The notes: generated by a model not told the origin, from the letters alone. Counted from the first letter of the stretch, positions 1-6,770 are shown. The stretch: DNA of 7,716 bases from Caryophanales bacterium UBA5732 (GCA_002419445.1 DIGC01000027.1:1-7716), one strand, 5' to 3'. Numbers and translations are program-made.

Positions 1-407
1 CCTATGCATTTACCTTTTCTTTGTCCCTTTACACTTTGTTTACAAGTGATGAAATTTCTATTGGCGGTATAATTTTCAATTCTTTGTTATTTATGAGTTT
101 TGTGGCATTAATCATCTATTATGGATTCCTGCCAGTGACTTTAGATGGTAAAGGCGTTAGGCATTTACGAAAGTTTATTCCTCGTGAACAATTATATTGG
201 TATGTTAGGCCTAATTACCGACTTAGATATGATGAAATTATCTTTTGCGACAAACGCATTCCTTATTTTAAATTAACAAGGAAAGAATTAAAGAAAAACG
301 AGATTAGAGTCCAGTATTTTGTTAAGTATGAAGTCTATTTAGAAGAGAATTTTGGACCGGCAGATGAAAATACAGGAGAGCATAATGGCAAAAAACAAGA
401 AAATTGA
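1..407 (+). CDS. Small membrane protein of unknown function, 5'-truncated by the window edge
   Basis: The frame is open from the first bases of the window (codons in phase from position 3) to a TAA at 405-407, so the true start lies upstream. A TTG at 21 is in frame but has no Shine-Dalgarno sequence and is unlikely to be the start. The visible part, about 134 residues, contains one clear membrane segment (around nt 63-130, rich in Ile, Leu, Phe and Tyr). Before it is a short hydrophobic stretch that could be the end of an earlier segment. After it comes a basic, aromatic, beta-looking soluble domain of about 80 residues (nt 140-350), ending in a hydrophilic Glu/Asn/Lys tail. The layout resembles small membrane proteins with a PH-like domain, but I see no diagnostic motif and do not assign a family. 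Its end overlaps the next gene by 23 nt, so the two are probably co-transcribed and translationally coupled. Confidence 0.7.
   Translation, partial: YAFTFSLSLYTLFTSDEISIGGIIFNSLLFMSFVALIIYYGFLPVTLDGKGVRHLRKFIPREQLYWYVRPNYRLRYDEIIFCDKRIPYFKLTRKELKKNEIRVQYFVKYEVYLEENFGPADENTGEHNGKKQEN
374..378 (+). promoter_or_regulatory. Shine-Dalgarno site of the zinc-ribbon gene
   Basis: AGGAG lies 6 nt before the ATG at 385, inside the coding sequence of the preceding gene. This spacing decides the start: in-frame alternatives further upstream (TTG 352, ATG 364) have no comparable site. Confidence 0.75.
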
Positions 408-690
408 TCAAGAAAAATTAAAAGAGTTTTTCGAGGAAACAAAAGATTTAACTAATGATGTTCAAGATGATATAGGTGATAAGCCGAAAAAGGTCGAACC
501 GAAACTAACGCCAAAACCTTTTCAATGCCCGTCTTGTCATAAGGCTTTAGCCAGTCGGAAGGAGCCTTGTAAGCACTGCGGCTATAAAGGTTATATTCCG
601 ATGAGCGATGATCAAATTAAAAAAACAAGGTTCATTTTGTTTATAGTTATCCTAGCAGTTGCAATAGTGGTTTATATATTAACCAGATAA
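385..690 (+). CDS. Tail-anchored zinc-ribbon protein, function unknown
   Basis: A 101-residue protein. The first 30 residues are charged and probably helical, rich in Lys, Glu and Asp. A Lys/Pro-rich linker (about 32-45) leads to a zinc ribbon with Cys48-x2-Cys51 and Cys62-x2-Cys65 (CPSC and CKHCG knuckles). A single hydrophobic segment at about 82-99 ends almost at the C-terminus. The expected topology is a cytoplasmic zinc ribbon held to the membrane by its tail. The knuckles are typical of rubredoxin-like zinc ribbons in many small bacterial membrane proteins; they indicate metal binding but not a specific role. The gene overlaps the upstream membrane-protein gene by 23 nt, so the two products may act together. 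Start chosen from AGGAG 6 nt upstream of the ATG. The function is not recognised. Confidence 0.85.
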   Translation: MAKNKKIDQEKLKEFFEETKDLTNDVQDDIGDKPKKVEPKLTPKPFQCPSCHKALASRKEPCKHCGYKGYIPMSDDQIKKTRFILFIVILAVAIVVYILTR

Positions 691-773
691 AAGCAAATTT
701 TTGCGGCTAATAAGCCTTAAACTATTCTGAAATCGCTGTTTTATTAAAGTTTTTTTAAAATAACCCCTGTTTT

Positions 774-801
774 TTGACATAGGGTTGCAATTTCTTACAT
801 C
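774..801 (+). promoter_or_regulatory. Possible second upstream promoter (weak)
   Basis: A perfect -35 hexamer TTGACA is at 774-779, but the best -10 at the right distance is only TACATC (796-801, 16-nt spacer), matching consensus at three positions. The -35 sits in the loop of a small imperfect inverted repeat (AACCCCT at 762-768, AGGGTT at 781-786). If used, its transcript would contain the whole 839-900 hairpin. Low confidence because the -10 is poor. Confidence 0.2.
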
Positions 802-838
802 TAGTGATAAAATTAATTAATACATAAATATCTACATT

Positions 839-900
839 AAGAGAAATAATGGAGAAAAAATTTAGAAAAAAATGCGATTTCTCCTTGAAATTATTCTCTT
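839..900. repeat. Imperfect inverted repeat overlapping the operon promoter
   Basis: The left arm 839-857 pairs with the right arm 878-900 in two blocks. AAGAGAAATAAT (839-850) pairs with ATTATTCTCTT (890-900), leaving one bulged A. GGAGAAA (851-857) pairs with TTTCTCC (878-884). Five unpaired bases (885-889) separate the blocks on the right, and the central loop is 20 nt (858-877). The right arm covers the first base of the outer block within the -35 box and the first ten bases of the -10/-35 spacer. It could be a DNA operator for a dimeric or looping regulator, or an RNA hairpin in a longer transcript. It is not an ordinary terminator, because no T-run follows. Confidence 0.5.
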
Positions 901-913
901 GGTCTAGTATAAT
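885..913 (+). promoter_or_regulatory. Sigma-A-type promoter of the lipoprotein-opp operon
   Basis: The -35 box TTGAAA (885-890) and a perfect -10 box TATAAT (908-913) are separated by exactly 17 nt, the optimum for the housekeeping sigma factor. Transcription should begin at about 919-922, leaving a 5' leader of roughly 55 nt before the lipoprotein start. This is the best promoter on the + strand of the window and lies directly before the first gene of the four-gene run. The overlapping inverted repeat suggests that it may be regulated. Confidence 0.75.
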
Positions 914-974
914 GTTTAAAAATGTTTTTTTGTATGTGAAGGAACAAAAATAATTGCAGAAATGGTGGCTAAAA

Positions 975-2861
975 ATGATTAAGTTATTGAAAAAGATTAA
1001 AATAAATAAAGTTCTAATTTTATTTGTGTTGTTATCCTCGTTATTATTGTTAGGGTGCAATTCAAATGTAGATCCTTTAGAAGGAACCTCTTATACCGTC
1101 ATTTACGATGGAAATGGCGGATATTTAGGGAATAAGACTAATACCGTTAGAAAATTACAGGTTTCCGAAAATAGTAAGATTCCAAAATATTTATCAGAGT
1201 ACACCCAAGATTCATACGTAGTCTCCAGTTTAGGCTTAGCTACAAGACAAGGATACAATCTTCTGGGATGGTATTTGCCAGAAAACGCTGAATATGCGTC
1301 GAATCCTCAAGGCGCTTACATCTATTTGGATTTAGATGATGGAAATGGTCTTTATTCGATTAATGAAGAAGGACAATATGTGTATGGTTATATCTTAGAT
1401 GAAAATGGACCGCTGATTTACATCAATGTTGAATCAATTGGTGAAAATGATCCTGAAACAACGGAGTACATATTTTTTGCCGGTGGTAACGGATTAGGTT
1501 TTTACATTTATGATTCTGAAGATGCAGCGCATGCTGAAGTATATGAGCTTGATGGCGGATACTTACCTAGCGAATTGTCAAAGTACGTTGGGTATTTGCA
1601 ATATAACGATTTGTCAACGACTGAAAAAGAGTTGTTTCAAGATATTCCTCGATTCCGACAAGATTTCTACGAGTATACTGAAATTGACGAAGGCTTGACT
1701 AGATACAATCTTGAAAGCGGATACGCATACTTGAATTCGATTTTTGAAGAAAACCTTGAAGGCGATTTTGTCTTGGTTCAAGGTGAATATGAGATTTATG
1801 ACGAATTGAATCCTAATCATCTTGATTTGGAACGCTATATTATATCTAACCGTTATGTTTTTACTCCTACTACTGAAATTCCGACTCCTTCAGATTTGGA
1901 ACGATTCAATGCCGATATCACTTACTGGGACTTTGAAGTAGATAGAGTTAATAAAGATATGACTTTAGTAGCCCATTGGGAAAAGAAATTAACTGTATAT
2001 TATGTTCAGATGAGTGGACAAATAACTGTTATTACCACTAAGCAAAATGAAACAAATACAGCTGCTATAAATTTGGTAGTTGGTGAAACTATCGGTGGTT
2101 TGGAAACAATTCCTACTTTTCCTGGTTACACTTTTGTCGGTTGGAGTACTTCAGAAGAAGAGTACTTACCTTGGGATTTTAATAACGATGTATTTCCTGC
2201 TGGGCAAACCGATTTGTATCTCTACGCCTATATGATAGAAGGCGAATACACAAGAATTCTTAGTGCAACAGGATTGGCTAAAGTAGCTGCAAATCCGGCA
2301 GGCAATTATTTGCTAATTAAGGATATAGATTTAAACGGAACTATTTTCACAAATGCATCGCCATTAGGTTTTGTCATAAAACCAAGTATCAGTTTTACTC
2401 CTGTACCTTTTACCGGTTCGTTTGTTTCAATGGGTGCTAAGATTAGCAATTTCACAATTCTTGTCCAAAATGCTCAGAAAGACATCTTGGCAGAAGAAGG
2501 AATTAAGTCGATATTAGGATTATTCCCTTATGTTCAAAATGCAACCATATCAGGGTTGACAGTAGAAAACATGACTATAATGTTTTCTACAACAGCGAGA
2601 GTCGGCAGTACGGTTGTTGAGATGGGAGCCGGTGGCTTGATCGGTACGGCAATGGAAGGCATGACAAATATAAATAATGTTTCTGTTGAAGTAACATTTA
2701 CAGTTGATTCGGAAAATCAAACTACTTATCCTGTCTATATTGGCGATATAGTAGCTTTAGGTTCTCAATATGTTAGTGTAACAGAAGTTACCGTAGTAAT
2801 GGATTATGAAGATATATTGGATATTTCCACAAATTCACTTTTAGTAGAAACAATTGATTGA
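975..2861 (+). CDS. Surface lipoprotein with InlB/Flg_new-type repeats and GLUG-like tail
   Basis: A 628-residue exported lipoprotein. A Lys-rich start and hydrophobic core lead to a lipobox ending in LLGC, with the lipidated Cys at residue 28. Residues 40-99 open a Listeria-Bacteroides (InlB B / Flg_new) repeat: a YDGNGG strand, then GYNLLGW. Its closing strand, ending in TLVAHW, appears only at 318-335, so about 215 Tyr/Asp/Glu-rich residues interrupt the repeat. A second, compact repeat spans about 339-420 with GYTFVGW at 384-390. From about 426 to the end there is a beta-helical, GLUG-like pattern (NPAGNYLLIKDIDLNG, then GLFPYV and GGLIGTA motifs). InlB-type repeats and GLUG domains are common in secreted adhesins and surface proteins; binding to a partner, polymer or host is inferred. 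It is the first gene after the promoter, 53 nt before oppA. Start: ATG 975 has GGTGG 6 nt upstream. An in-frame TTG at 954 has GAAGGA 10 nt upstream and would add seven residues, so the start is uncertain. The gene ends at TGA. Confidence 0.85.
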   Translation: MIKLLKKIKINKVLILFVLLSSLLLLGCNSNVDPLEGTSYTVIYDGNGGYLGNKTNTVRKLQVSENSKIPKYLSEYTQDSYVVSSLGLATRQGYNLLGWYLPENAEYASNPQGAYIYLDLDDGNGLYSINEEGQYVYGYILDENGPLIYINVESIGENDPETTEYIFFAGGNGLGFYIYDSEDAAHAEVYELDGGYLPSELSKYVGYLQYNDLSTTEKELFQDIPRFRQDFYEYTEIDEGLTRYNLESGYAYLNSIFEENLEGDFVLVQGEYEIYDELNPNHLDLERYIISNRYVFTPTTEIPTPSDLERFNADITYWDFEVDRVNKDMTLVAHWEKKLTVYYVQMSGQITVITTKQNETNTAAINLVVGETIGGLETIPTFPGYTFVGWSTSEEEYLPWDFNNDVFPAGQTDLYLYAYMIEGEYTRILSATGLAKVAANPAGNYLLIKDIDLNGTIFTNASPLGFVIKPSISFTPVPFTGSFVSMGAKISNFTILVQNAQKDILAEEGIKSILGLFPYVQNATISGLTVENMTIMFSTTARVGSTVVEMGAGGLIGTAMEGMTNINNVSVEVTFTVDSENQTTYPVYIGDIVALGSQYVSVTEVTVVMDYEDILDISTNSLLVETID

Positions 2862-2902
2862 GCTTTATGATTACAAAATCATTTAGTATAGAATTTTAAA
2901 AA

Positions 2903-2908
2903 AAGGAG
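2903..2908 (+). promoter_or_regulatory. Shine-Dalgarno site of oppA
   Basis: AAGGAG, continued by AG, lies 6 nt before the ATG at 2915 in an A-rich, unstructured stretch. This is a strong initiation site, fitting a binding protein needed in excess over its permease. Confidence 0.8.
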
Positions 2909-2914
2909 AGAAAT

Positions 2915-5596
2915 ATGAAAAAATTATTAGTAACAGTTTTCGTTATGGCTTTTGCCGTAGTTCTTGTAGCTTGCGGCGGAACCACGACAACAGCAGCTCC
3001 AACAACGGCAGCTCCGACAACGGCAGCTCCGACAACGGTAGCTCCAACAACTGGAGCACCGACAACGGTAGCTCCAACAACAGAAGTGCCAACAACAGAA
3101 GCACCATTAGTTGTTGACAATGAAACTTACACGTTGTTGTTGCAATCATCAACAATGGATGGTATTTTTAGCCCTTATTTCTATTCATCAGCTTACGATG
3201 GTGATGTAGTTGGCTTGGTAAACGTTGGTCTTTTAACAGTAGATCCAACTGGTGCAGTAGTTGCTGGGGATGAGTATCCTACAGTTGCTCAAGAATACTC
3301 AATATTCTACACTGACAACCTAACAACATACGCTCCAAAAGAAAACTATGAAGAAGGCGACTATGTTGTCTATGAAATGGTTCTGAAAAATGGCGCAAAA
3401 TTTAGTGATGGTACTTTAATTGATGCTGACGACGTTTTATACAACTATTACGTTTATTTAGATCCAGCTTATAAAGGTTCATCAACACTTTACACTTTGC
3501 CTATTTTAGGTTTAAAAGAATTTAGAACCCAAGTTCCTTCATCACAAGTAGCCGTTTTAGGCGCTTTAGCAGATGCTATTATAGCTGCTGATGAAAGAGT
3601 TACAGGTTACACAGCTACTGAAGCATACACAGAAGAAGAACATAACGATTATTGGGCAGCAATGAATGTAGCAGGTACTGCTTATGCTCAAGATATTATT
3701 AATTATGTTTTAGCAAACTACAATACTGATTCATACGTAGCTCGTTATTTCGGTGGTAATTTCTTAGTAGAAGATGCAGCTGGCTTATATGTTAAAACTT
3801 CTGCAACTGCAATTGCAACTTATAGTGCTACAGAACCTACGCACGAAGGCTTAACAAGATACAACTGTACTCTAACATTTGCTGATGTTAAAGCTTCAGA
3901 AGGATTAAGTGCTGCTTATGGTATGGCTATGTGGGGATTCTACAGCGGAACTTTAGGTAGAGCTTATTCACTAAGTGTTGGTGGAACAACTTGGACAGGT
4001 GCAACTGGTACTGAATATACAGTAGCTGATTTAACTGCACTTGGCTATTTCGAAGAAATTTTATTAGCTTACCAAGATGAATTTGATAAAGTTGACTATC
4101 AAGGTACTAGTGATTATGAAACTGCATATGGTAAAGATTTTGTTGCCGACGCAAAAGAAGTTTTCATTTCTTCTCAAGGTCAAGAAGGGGATGTTCCTAA
4201 CATCACTGGTTTAGTTAAAGGTACAAAATCTGTTGATGGTACTCTTCATGAAACAGTAAAAATCGTTTTAACTCAACAAAACCCTAAGGCTATCCTTTCA
4301 TTAGGAGTTACAATCGCGCCTCAACATTATTACACTGCTGGCTATTCTTATCCAAGTGGTGCTTTAATTAATTATGGTGTTGAATTTAATAATTCAGCCT
4401 TCATGACACATCTTGAAACATTCAACGGAGCACCTATGGGAGCTGGAACTTATAAGTTCGTTAACGTAGATGCTGGTGACGGTACAGTTTATTTCGTAAG
4501 AAATACTTATTTTGAAACAATGGGTGGAGAAAATGTTTACAATGCAACAATTAAGAATGTTGCTTTAAAGATAGTTTCTTCTGGTGCTGAATATAGTGCT
4601 TTGGAAGCTGGAGACGTTCACTATGCTACAGTTAGTGCAACTGCAGACGTTATGGAAGACGTTGCATTAGATGAAGACTTAGTGGCTATTCTAGTTGATA
4701 ACTTAGGTTATGGTTACATCTTAACTAATCCAGAAGTATATCCTAACTTGAATTTCCGTATTGCTCTTACTACAGTATTCGATACTGCACAAGTATTGAA
4801 CTACTATCCAAATGGATTAGCTGATTTAATCTATAGATCACAATCACAAGTTTCTTGGGCTTATCCAGAAGGTGCAACTGCTGTTTATCCATTCGATGCA
4901 ACTTTAGTTACAACACAAGCTTATTTTGAAGCTGCAGGTATGGTATTTACTGATGGTGTAGTATCTGATTTCGCTGGTAACAAAGGTACCGAAGCTGATC
5001 CAATCGTCTTCTCATTACCTTCAGATGCTTCTGCCCATCCAGCTGGTGGTGTATTCTTAAATGCTCAAACATTATTAGCGACATTAGGAATCACAGCTAG
5101 TATCGTTACAGATACAAATTTAATTGCTAACATTAAGAAAGGTCCAGTAGGCGTTTATGCATTAGCATGGCAATCTTCAATGGATCCAGATATGTATCAA
5201 GTGTACCATTATCTTTCACAAGCTGAATCAGTACTTTCAAACGGTATTGTTTGGTTATATGAAAATGGTAACGATAATGCATTAGGTACAATCGAAGTTA
5301 CAAAACTTGACAATACAGTTGTTACAATGAACCAATATGAAGCTTTGGTATACTTAGCAGAATTAATTGAAGAAGGTACAAAATACATGTTGCCTGAAGA
5401 AAGATCACCAATCTACGCTAAGGCTCTTGAAGTACTTGCTCAATTAAATATTGAAATTCCTACTTACCAAAGAAAGAATCTATTCGTTTATAACGGAACA
5501 ATTATTGACCAAACTTCACTTTCTTCAACAGTAACTCCTTATTGGGGTCCAATGAATGAAATTTGGAAAGTTAGTTTCTTAGAAAGCGGCAATTAA
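2915..5596 (+). CDS. oppA: Oligopeptide ABC transporter substrate-binding lipoprotein, OppA-like, enlarged
   Basis: An 893-residue extracytoplasmic peptide-binding protein of the SBP_bac_5 family. The signal peptide ends in a lipobox LVAC with the lipidated Cys at residue 20. Residues 25-64 are eight TTxAP units, a flexible stalk. The binding domain follows from about residue 70. Its family signature LKNGAKFSDGTLIDADDVLY starts at residue 157. The usual middle-domain strand and 'IAPQHYY' region come only at about 430-475. The second-lobe motif NLNFRIALTTVFDT lies near 612, and DPDMYQVY is in the late part. The protein is far longer than typical OppA (about 540-600 residues). Most of the excess is an insert of about 200 residues between roughly 200 and 425. 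The protein captures peptides, or possibly another OppA-class ligand, for the OppB/OppC permease encoded just downstream. Codons are strongly AT-ending, more uniform than in its neighbours, in line with high expression. Start supported by AAGGAG at 6 nt. Substrate specificity cannot be read from the sequence. Confidence 0.93.
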   Translation: MKKLLVTVFVMAFAVVLVACGGTTTTAAPTTAAPTTAAPTTVAPTTGAPTTVAPTTEVPTTEAPLVVDNETYTLLLQSSTMDGIFSPYFYSSAYDGDVVGLVNVGLLTVDPTGAVVAGDEYPTVAQEYSIFYTDNLTTYAPKENYEEGDYVVYEMVLKNGAKFSDGTLIDADDVLYNYYVYLDPAYKGSSTLYTLPILGLKEFRTQVPSSQVAVLGALADAIIAADERVTGYTATEAYTEEEHNDYWAAMNVAGTAYAQDIINYVLANYNTDSYVARYFGGNFLVEDAAGLYVKTSATAIATYSATEPTHEGLTRYNCTLTFADVKASEGLSAAYGMAMWGFYSGTLGRAYSLSVGGTTWTGATGTEYTVADLTALGYFEEILLAYQDEFDKVDYQGTSDYETAYGKDFVADAKEVFISSQGQEGDVPNITGLVKGTKSVDGTLHETVKIVLTQQNPKAILSLGVTIAPQHYYTAGYSYPSGALINYGVEFNNSAFMTHLETFNGAPMGAGTYKFVNVDAGDGTVYFVRNTYFETMGGENVYNATIKNVALKIVSSGAEYSALEAGDVHYATVSATADVMEDVALDEDLVAILVDNLGYGYILTNPEVYPNLNFRIALTTVFDTAQVLNYYPNGLADLIYRSQSQVSWAYPEGATAVYPFDATLVTTQAYFEAAGMVFTDGVVSDFAGNKGTEADPIVFSLPSDASAHPAGGVFLNAQTLLATLGITASIVTDTNLIANIKKGPVGVYALAWQSSMDPDMYQVYHYLSQAESVLSNGIVWLYENGNDNALGTIEVTKLDNTVVTMNQYEALVYLAELIEEGTKYMLPEERSPIYAKALEVLAQLNIEIPTYQRKNLFVYNGTIIDQTSLSSTVTPYWGPMNEIWKVSFLESGN
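2987..3106 (+). repeat. Eight in-frame 15-bp tandem repeats coding the TTxAP stalk
   Basis: Eight consecutive 15-bp units with consensus ACAACGGCAGCTCCG encode TTAAP three times, then TTVAP, TTGAP, TTVAP, TTEVP and TTEAP. Units 2 and 3 are identical, as are units 4 and 6, the mark of recent duplication or slippage. The product is an extended Thr/Pro linker between the lipid anchor and the binding domain. Copy-number change would alter stalk length in steps of five residues without breaking the frame. Confidence 0.9.
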
Positions 5597-5636
5597 TCTA
5601 TTTTGTATTAACAACATGTCTTAAAACAAAAAATTT

Positions 5637-5680
5637 TAACAAGGAGAATAAGGCTCAGTCGATGAGATTGAGCCTTGTTA
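5637..5680 (+). promoter_or_regulatory. Strong hairpin and competing Shine-Dalgarno-masking pairing between oppA and oppB
   Basis: AAGGCTCAGTC (5650-5660) pairs with GATTGAGCCTT (5666-5676), giving 11 pairs including one G-U around a 5-nt GATGA loop. TAAC (5637-5640) can extend it by pairing with GTTA (5677-5680), leaving the Shine-Dalgarno AAGGAG (5641-5646) in a bulge. Alternatively TAACAAGG (5637-5644) can pair over all eight bases with CCTTGTTA (5673-5680), which opens the hairpin and hides the Shine-Dalgarno core. The tail after the stem (GTTATTGT) is only partly T-rich, so this is at best a leaky terminator. Plausible roles are a 3' barrier that protects oppA mRNA, an attenuator, or control of oppB translation. 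The pairings are seen in the sequence; the role is inferred. Confidence 0.6.
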
Positions 5681-5688
5681 TTGTCAAT

Positions 5689-6768
5689 ATGATTAAATAT
5701 GTTATTAAAAGACTTGCACTATCAGTATTGATACTTTTTGGAGTATCAATTATTATCTATGGCTTAGTTAGAATTAAGCCAGGCTTAGATTTTATTCAAG
5801 CAAAGTACTATGCTCAAGTCCAACTTGATGATACCGGTCAAGTTGCGGAAATGGTTGAAGCGCAAAGAGAGATTTACGGACTTAAATCAGGAATTCTAGA
5901 AGGATATATGATTTGGGCAGGAAATGTTCTCGAGGGGAACTGGGGTAATTCATTTATTTTTACTATAAATACCGGTGAAGTAGAATTGTTGTTTGATTCT
6001 GAAGGCAATCCGGTCTTGGATCCCTACGGTGTGCAGCTGACTAAACCTATTTCAAGTTCAAATGTCTTGGATATTATTGCGAGCAAGAGCACGATTTCAT
6101 TCGTTATTGCTTTAATAGCGACAATTTTACAATTTAGTATTGCCATCCCTTTGGGAATAACTTCAGCAACTAAGCAGTATGGAGTTGTTGACTATAGCGT
6201 TACTGTGCTGGCGATGATGGGTATATCCCTTCCGTCGTTCTTTTTCGGTGCTTTATTGCTAAGAATCTTTTCAATTCAATTAGGTTGGTTTCCGTATGCT
6301 GGTTTAACCGATCCCAACTCCAATTTACCTGTTCTTATAGATAATCTTCATCATTTAGTTTTGCCGATTACAGTATTGGTTATACTTTCAATCGGGGGCT
6401 TAATGCGTTATACTCGTACCAACATGTTGGAAGTTTTAAATTCCGATTATATTCGTACAGCTAGAGCTAAAGGTCTTTCTGAACATAAAGTAATTTACAA
6501 GCATGCTTTTAGAAATACTTTGATTCCATTAGTAACAATTTTTGCAGGGATTTTACCAGGCCTTTTTGGGGGAGCGATGATTACTGAAACTATCTTCTCA
6601 ATCGACGGTATTGGTAAAGCTGCCTATACAGCAGTAACTAGAGGTGATATACCTTTTGTTATGGCTTACAACTTATTCTTGTCGCTTCTGACAGTCATCG
6701 GTACTTTATTATCGGATTTGATGTATGCAGTAGTTGACCCGAGAGTTAATCTTTTAGGAGGTAGGTAA
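5689..6768 (+). CDS. oppB: Oligopeptide ABC transporter permease OppB
   Basis: A 359-residue inner permease of the binding-protein-dependent transport family (BPD_transp_1, OppB/DppB type). It begins with the typical MIKYVIKRL and a first membrane segment at about 9-27. The family's loop motif GNWGNSF is at 83-89, followed by an extra extracytoplasmic stretch of about 30 residues (about 90-121). Further membrane segments then follow. The cytoplasmic EAA loop (YIRTARAKGLSEHKVIYKHA and the next residues, from about 254) docks onto the ATPase. The C-terminus carries the usual DPRV ending. With OppC it forms the peptide channel. Start: ATG 5689 matches the family N-terminus but lacks a nearby Shine-Dalgarno. 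The in-frame ATG 5662 would add MRLSLVIVN and sits in the loop of the upstream hairpin, 15 nt after AAGGAG; it is a real alternative. The stop lies 2 nt before oppC, so the two permeases are coupled. Confidence 0.93.
   Translation: MIKYVIKRLALSVLILFGVSIIIYGLVRIKPGLDFIQAKYYAQVQLDDTGQVAEMVEAQREIYGLKSGILEGYMIWAGNVLEGNWGNSFIFTINTGEVELLFDSEGNPVLDPYGVQLTKPISSSNVLDIIASKSTISFVIALIATILQFSIAIPLGITSATKQYGVVDYSVTVLAMMGISLPSFFFGALLLRIFSIQLGWFPYAGLTDPNSNLPVLIDNLHHLVLPITVLVILSIGGLMRYTRTNMLEVLNSDYIRTARAKGLSEHKVIYKHAFRNTLIPLVTIFAGILPGLFGGAMITETIFSIDGIGKAAYTAVTRGDIPFVMAYNLFLSLLTVIGTLLSDLMYAVVDPRVNLLGGR
6756..6762 (+). promoter_or_regulatory. Shine-Dalgarno site of oppC inside the end of oppB
   Basis: AGGAGGT, a near-perfect anti-16S match, lies 8 nt before ATG 6771 and overlaps the last codons of oppB (Leu-Gly-Gly-Arg). 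The oppC start is therefore not in doubt, and translation of the two permease subunits is likely coupled. Confidence 0.85.
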
Positions 6769-6770
6769 AG

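Noticed and set aside
691..760. Terminator after the zinc-ribbon gene
   Set aside because: The hairpin GGCT-AATA-AGCC (705-716) has only four firm pairs, and the T-run at 750-756 is not directly behind it, so no intrinsic terminator can be supported.
962..982. Six-codon micro-ORF overlapping the lipoprotein start
   Set aside because: The ATG of the micro-ORF (MVAKND) is 18 nt from GAAGGA and has no biased or regulatory codon content, so a leader-peptide role has no support.
755..1060. Minus-strand open frame across the promoter region
   Set aside because: Its translation is low-complexity Asn/Phe/Ile typical of AT-rich non-coding DNA. It covers the promoter and the lipoprotein signal sequence and has no convincing ribosome site.
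2867..2882. Small hairpin ATGATT-ACAA-AATCAT after the lipoprotein gene as a terminator
   Set aside because: Six weak pairs without a following T-run are not enough for termination, and the next gene starts shortly after in the same direction.
2864..2892. Separate promoter for oppA (TTTATG, 17 nt, TATAGA)
   Set aside because: It matches consensus at only three and four positions; such matches are frequent by chance in AT-rich DNA.
2987..3106. Short regular repeats as a possible CRISPR array
   Set aside because: The 15-bp units are directly adjacent with no spacers, and they are in frame within a typical lipoprotein linker.
2896..3120. Minus-strand open frame rich in Val-Val-Gly repeats
   Set aside because: It is the antisense image of the TTxAP repeat and signal-peptide codons of oppA. 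It has no start signals of its own, and the repeat alone keeps the frame open.
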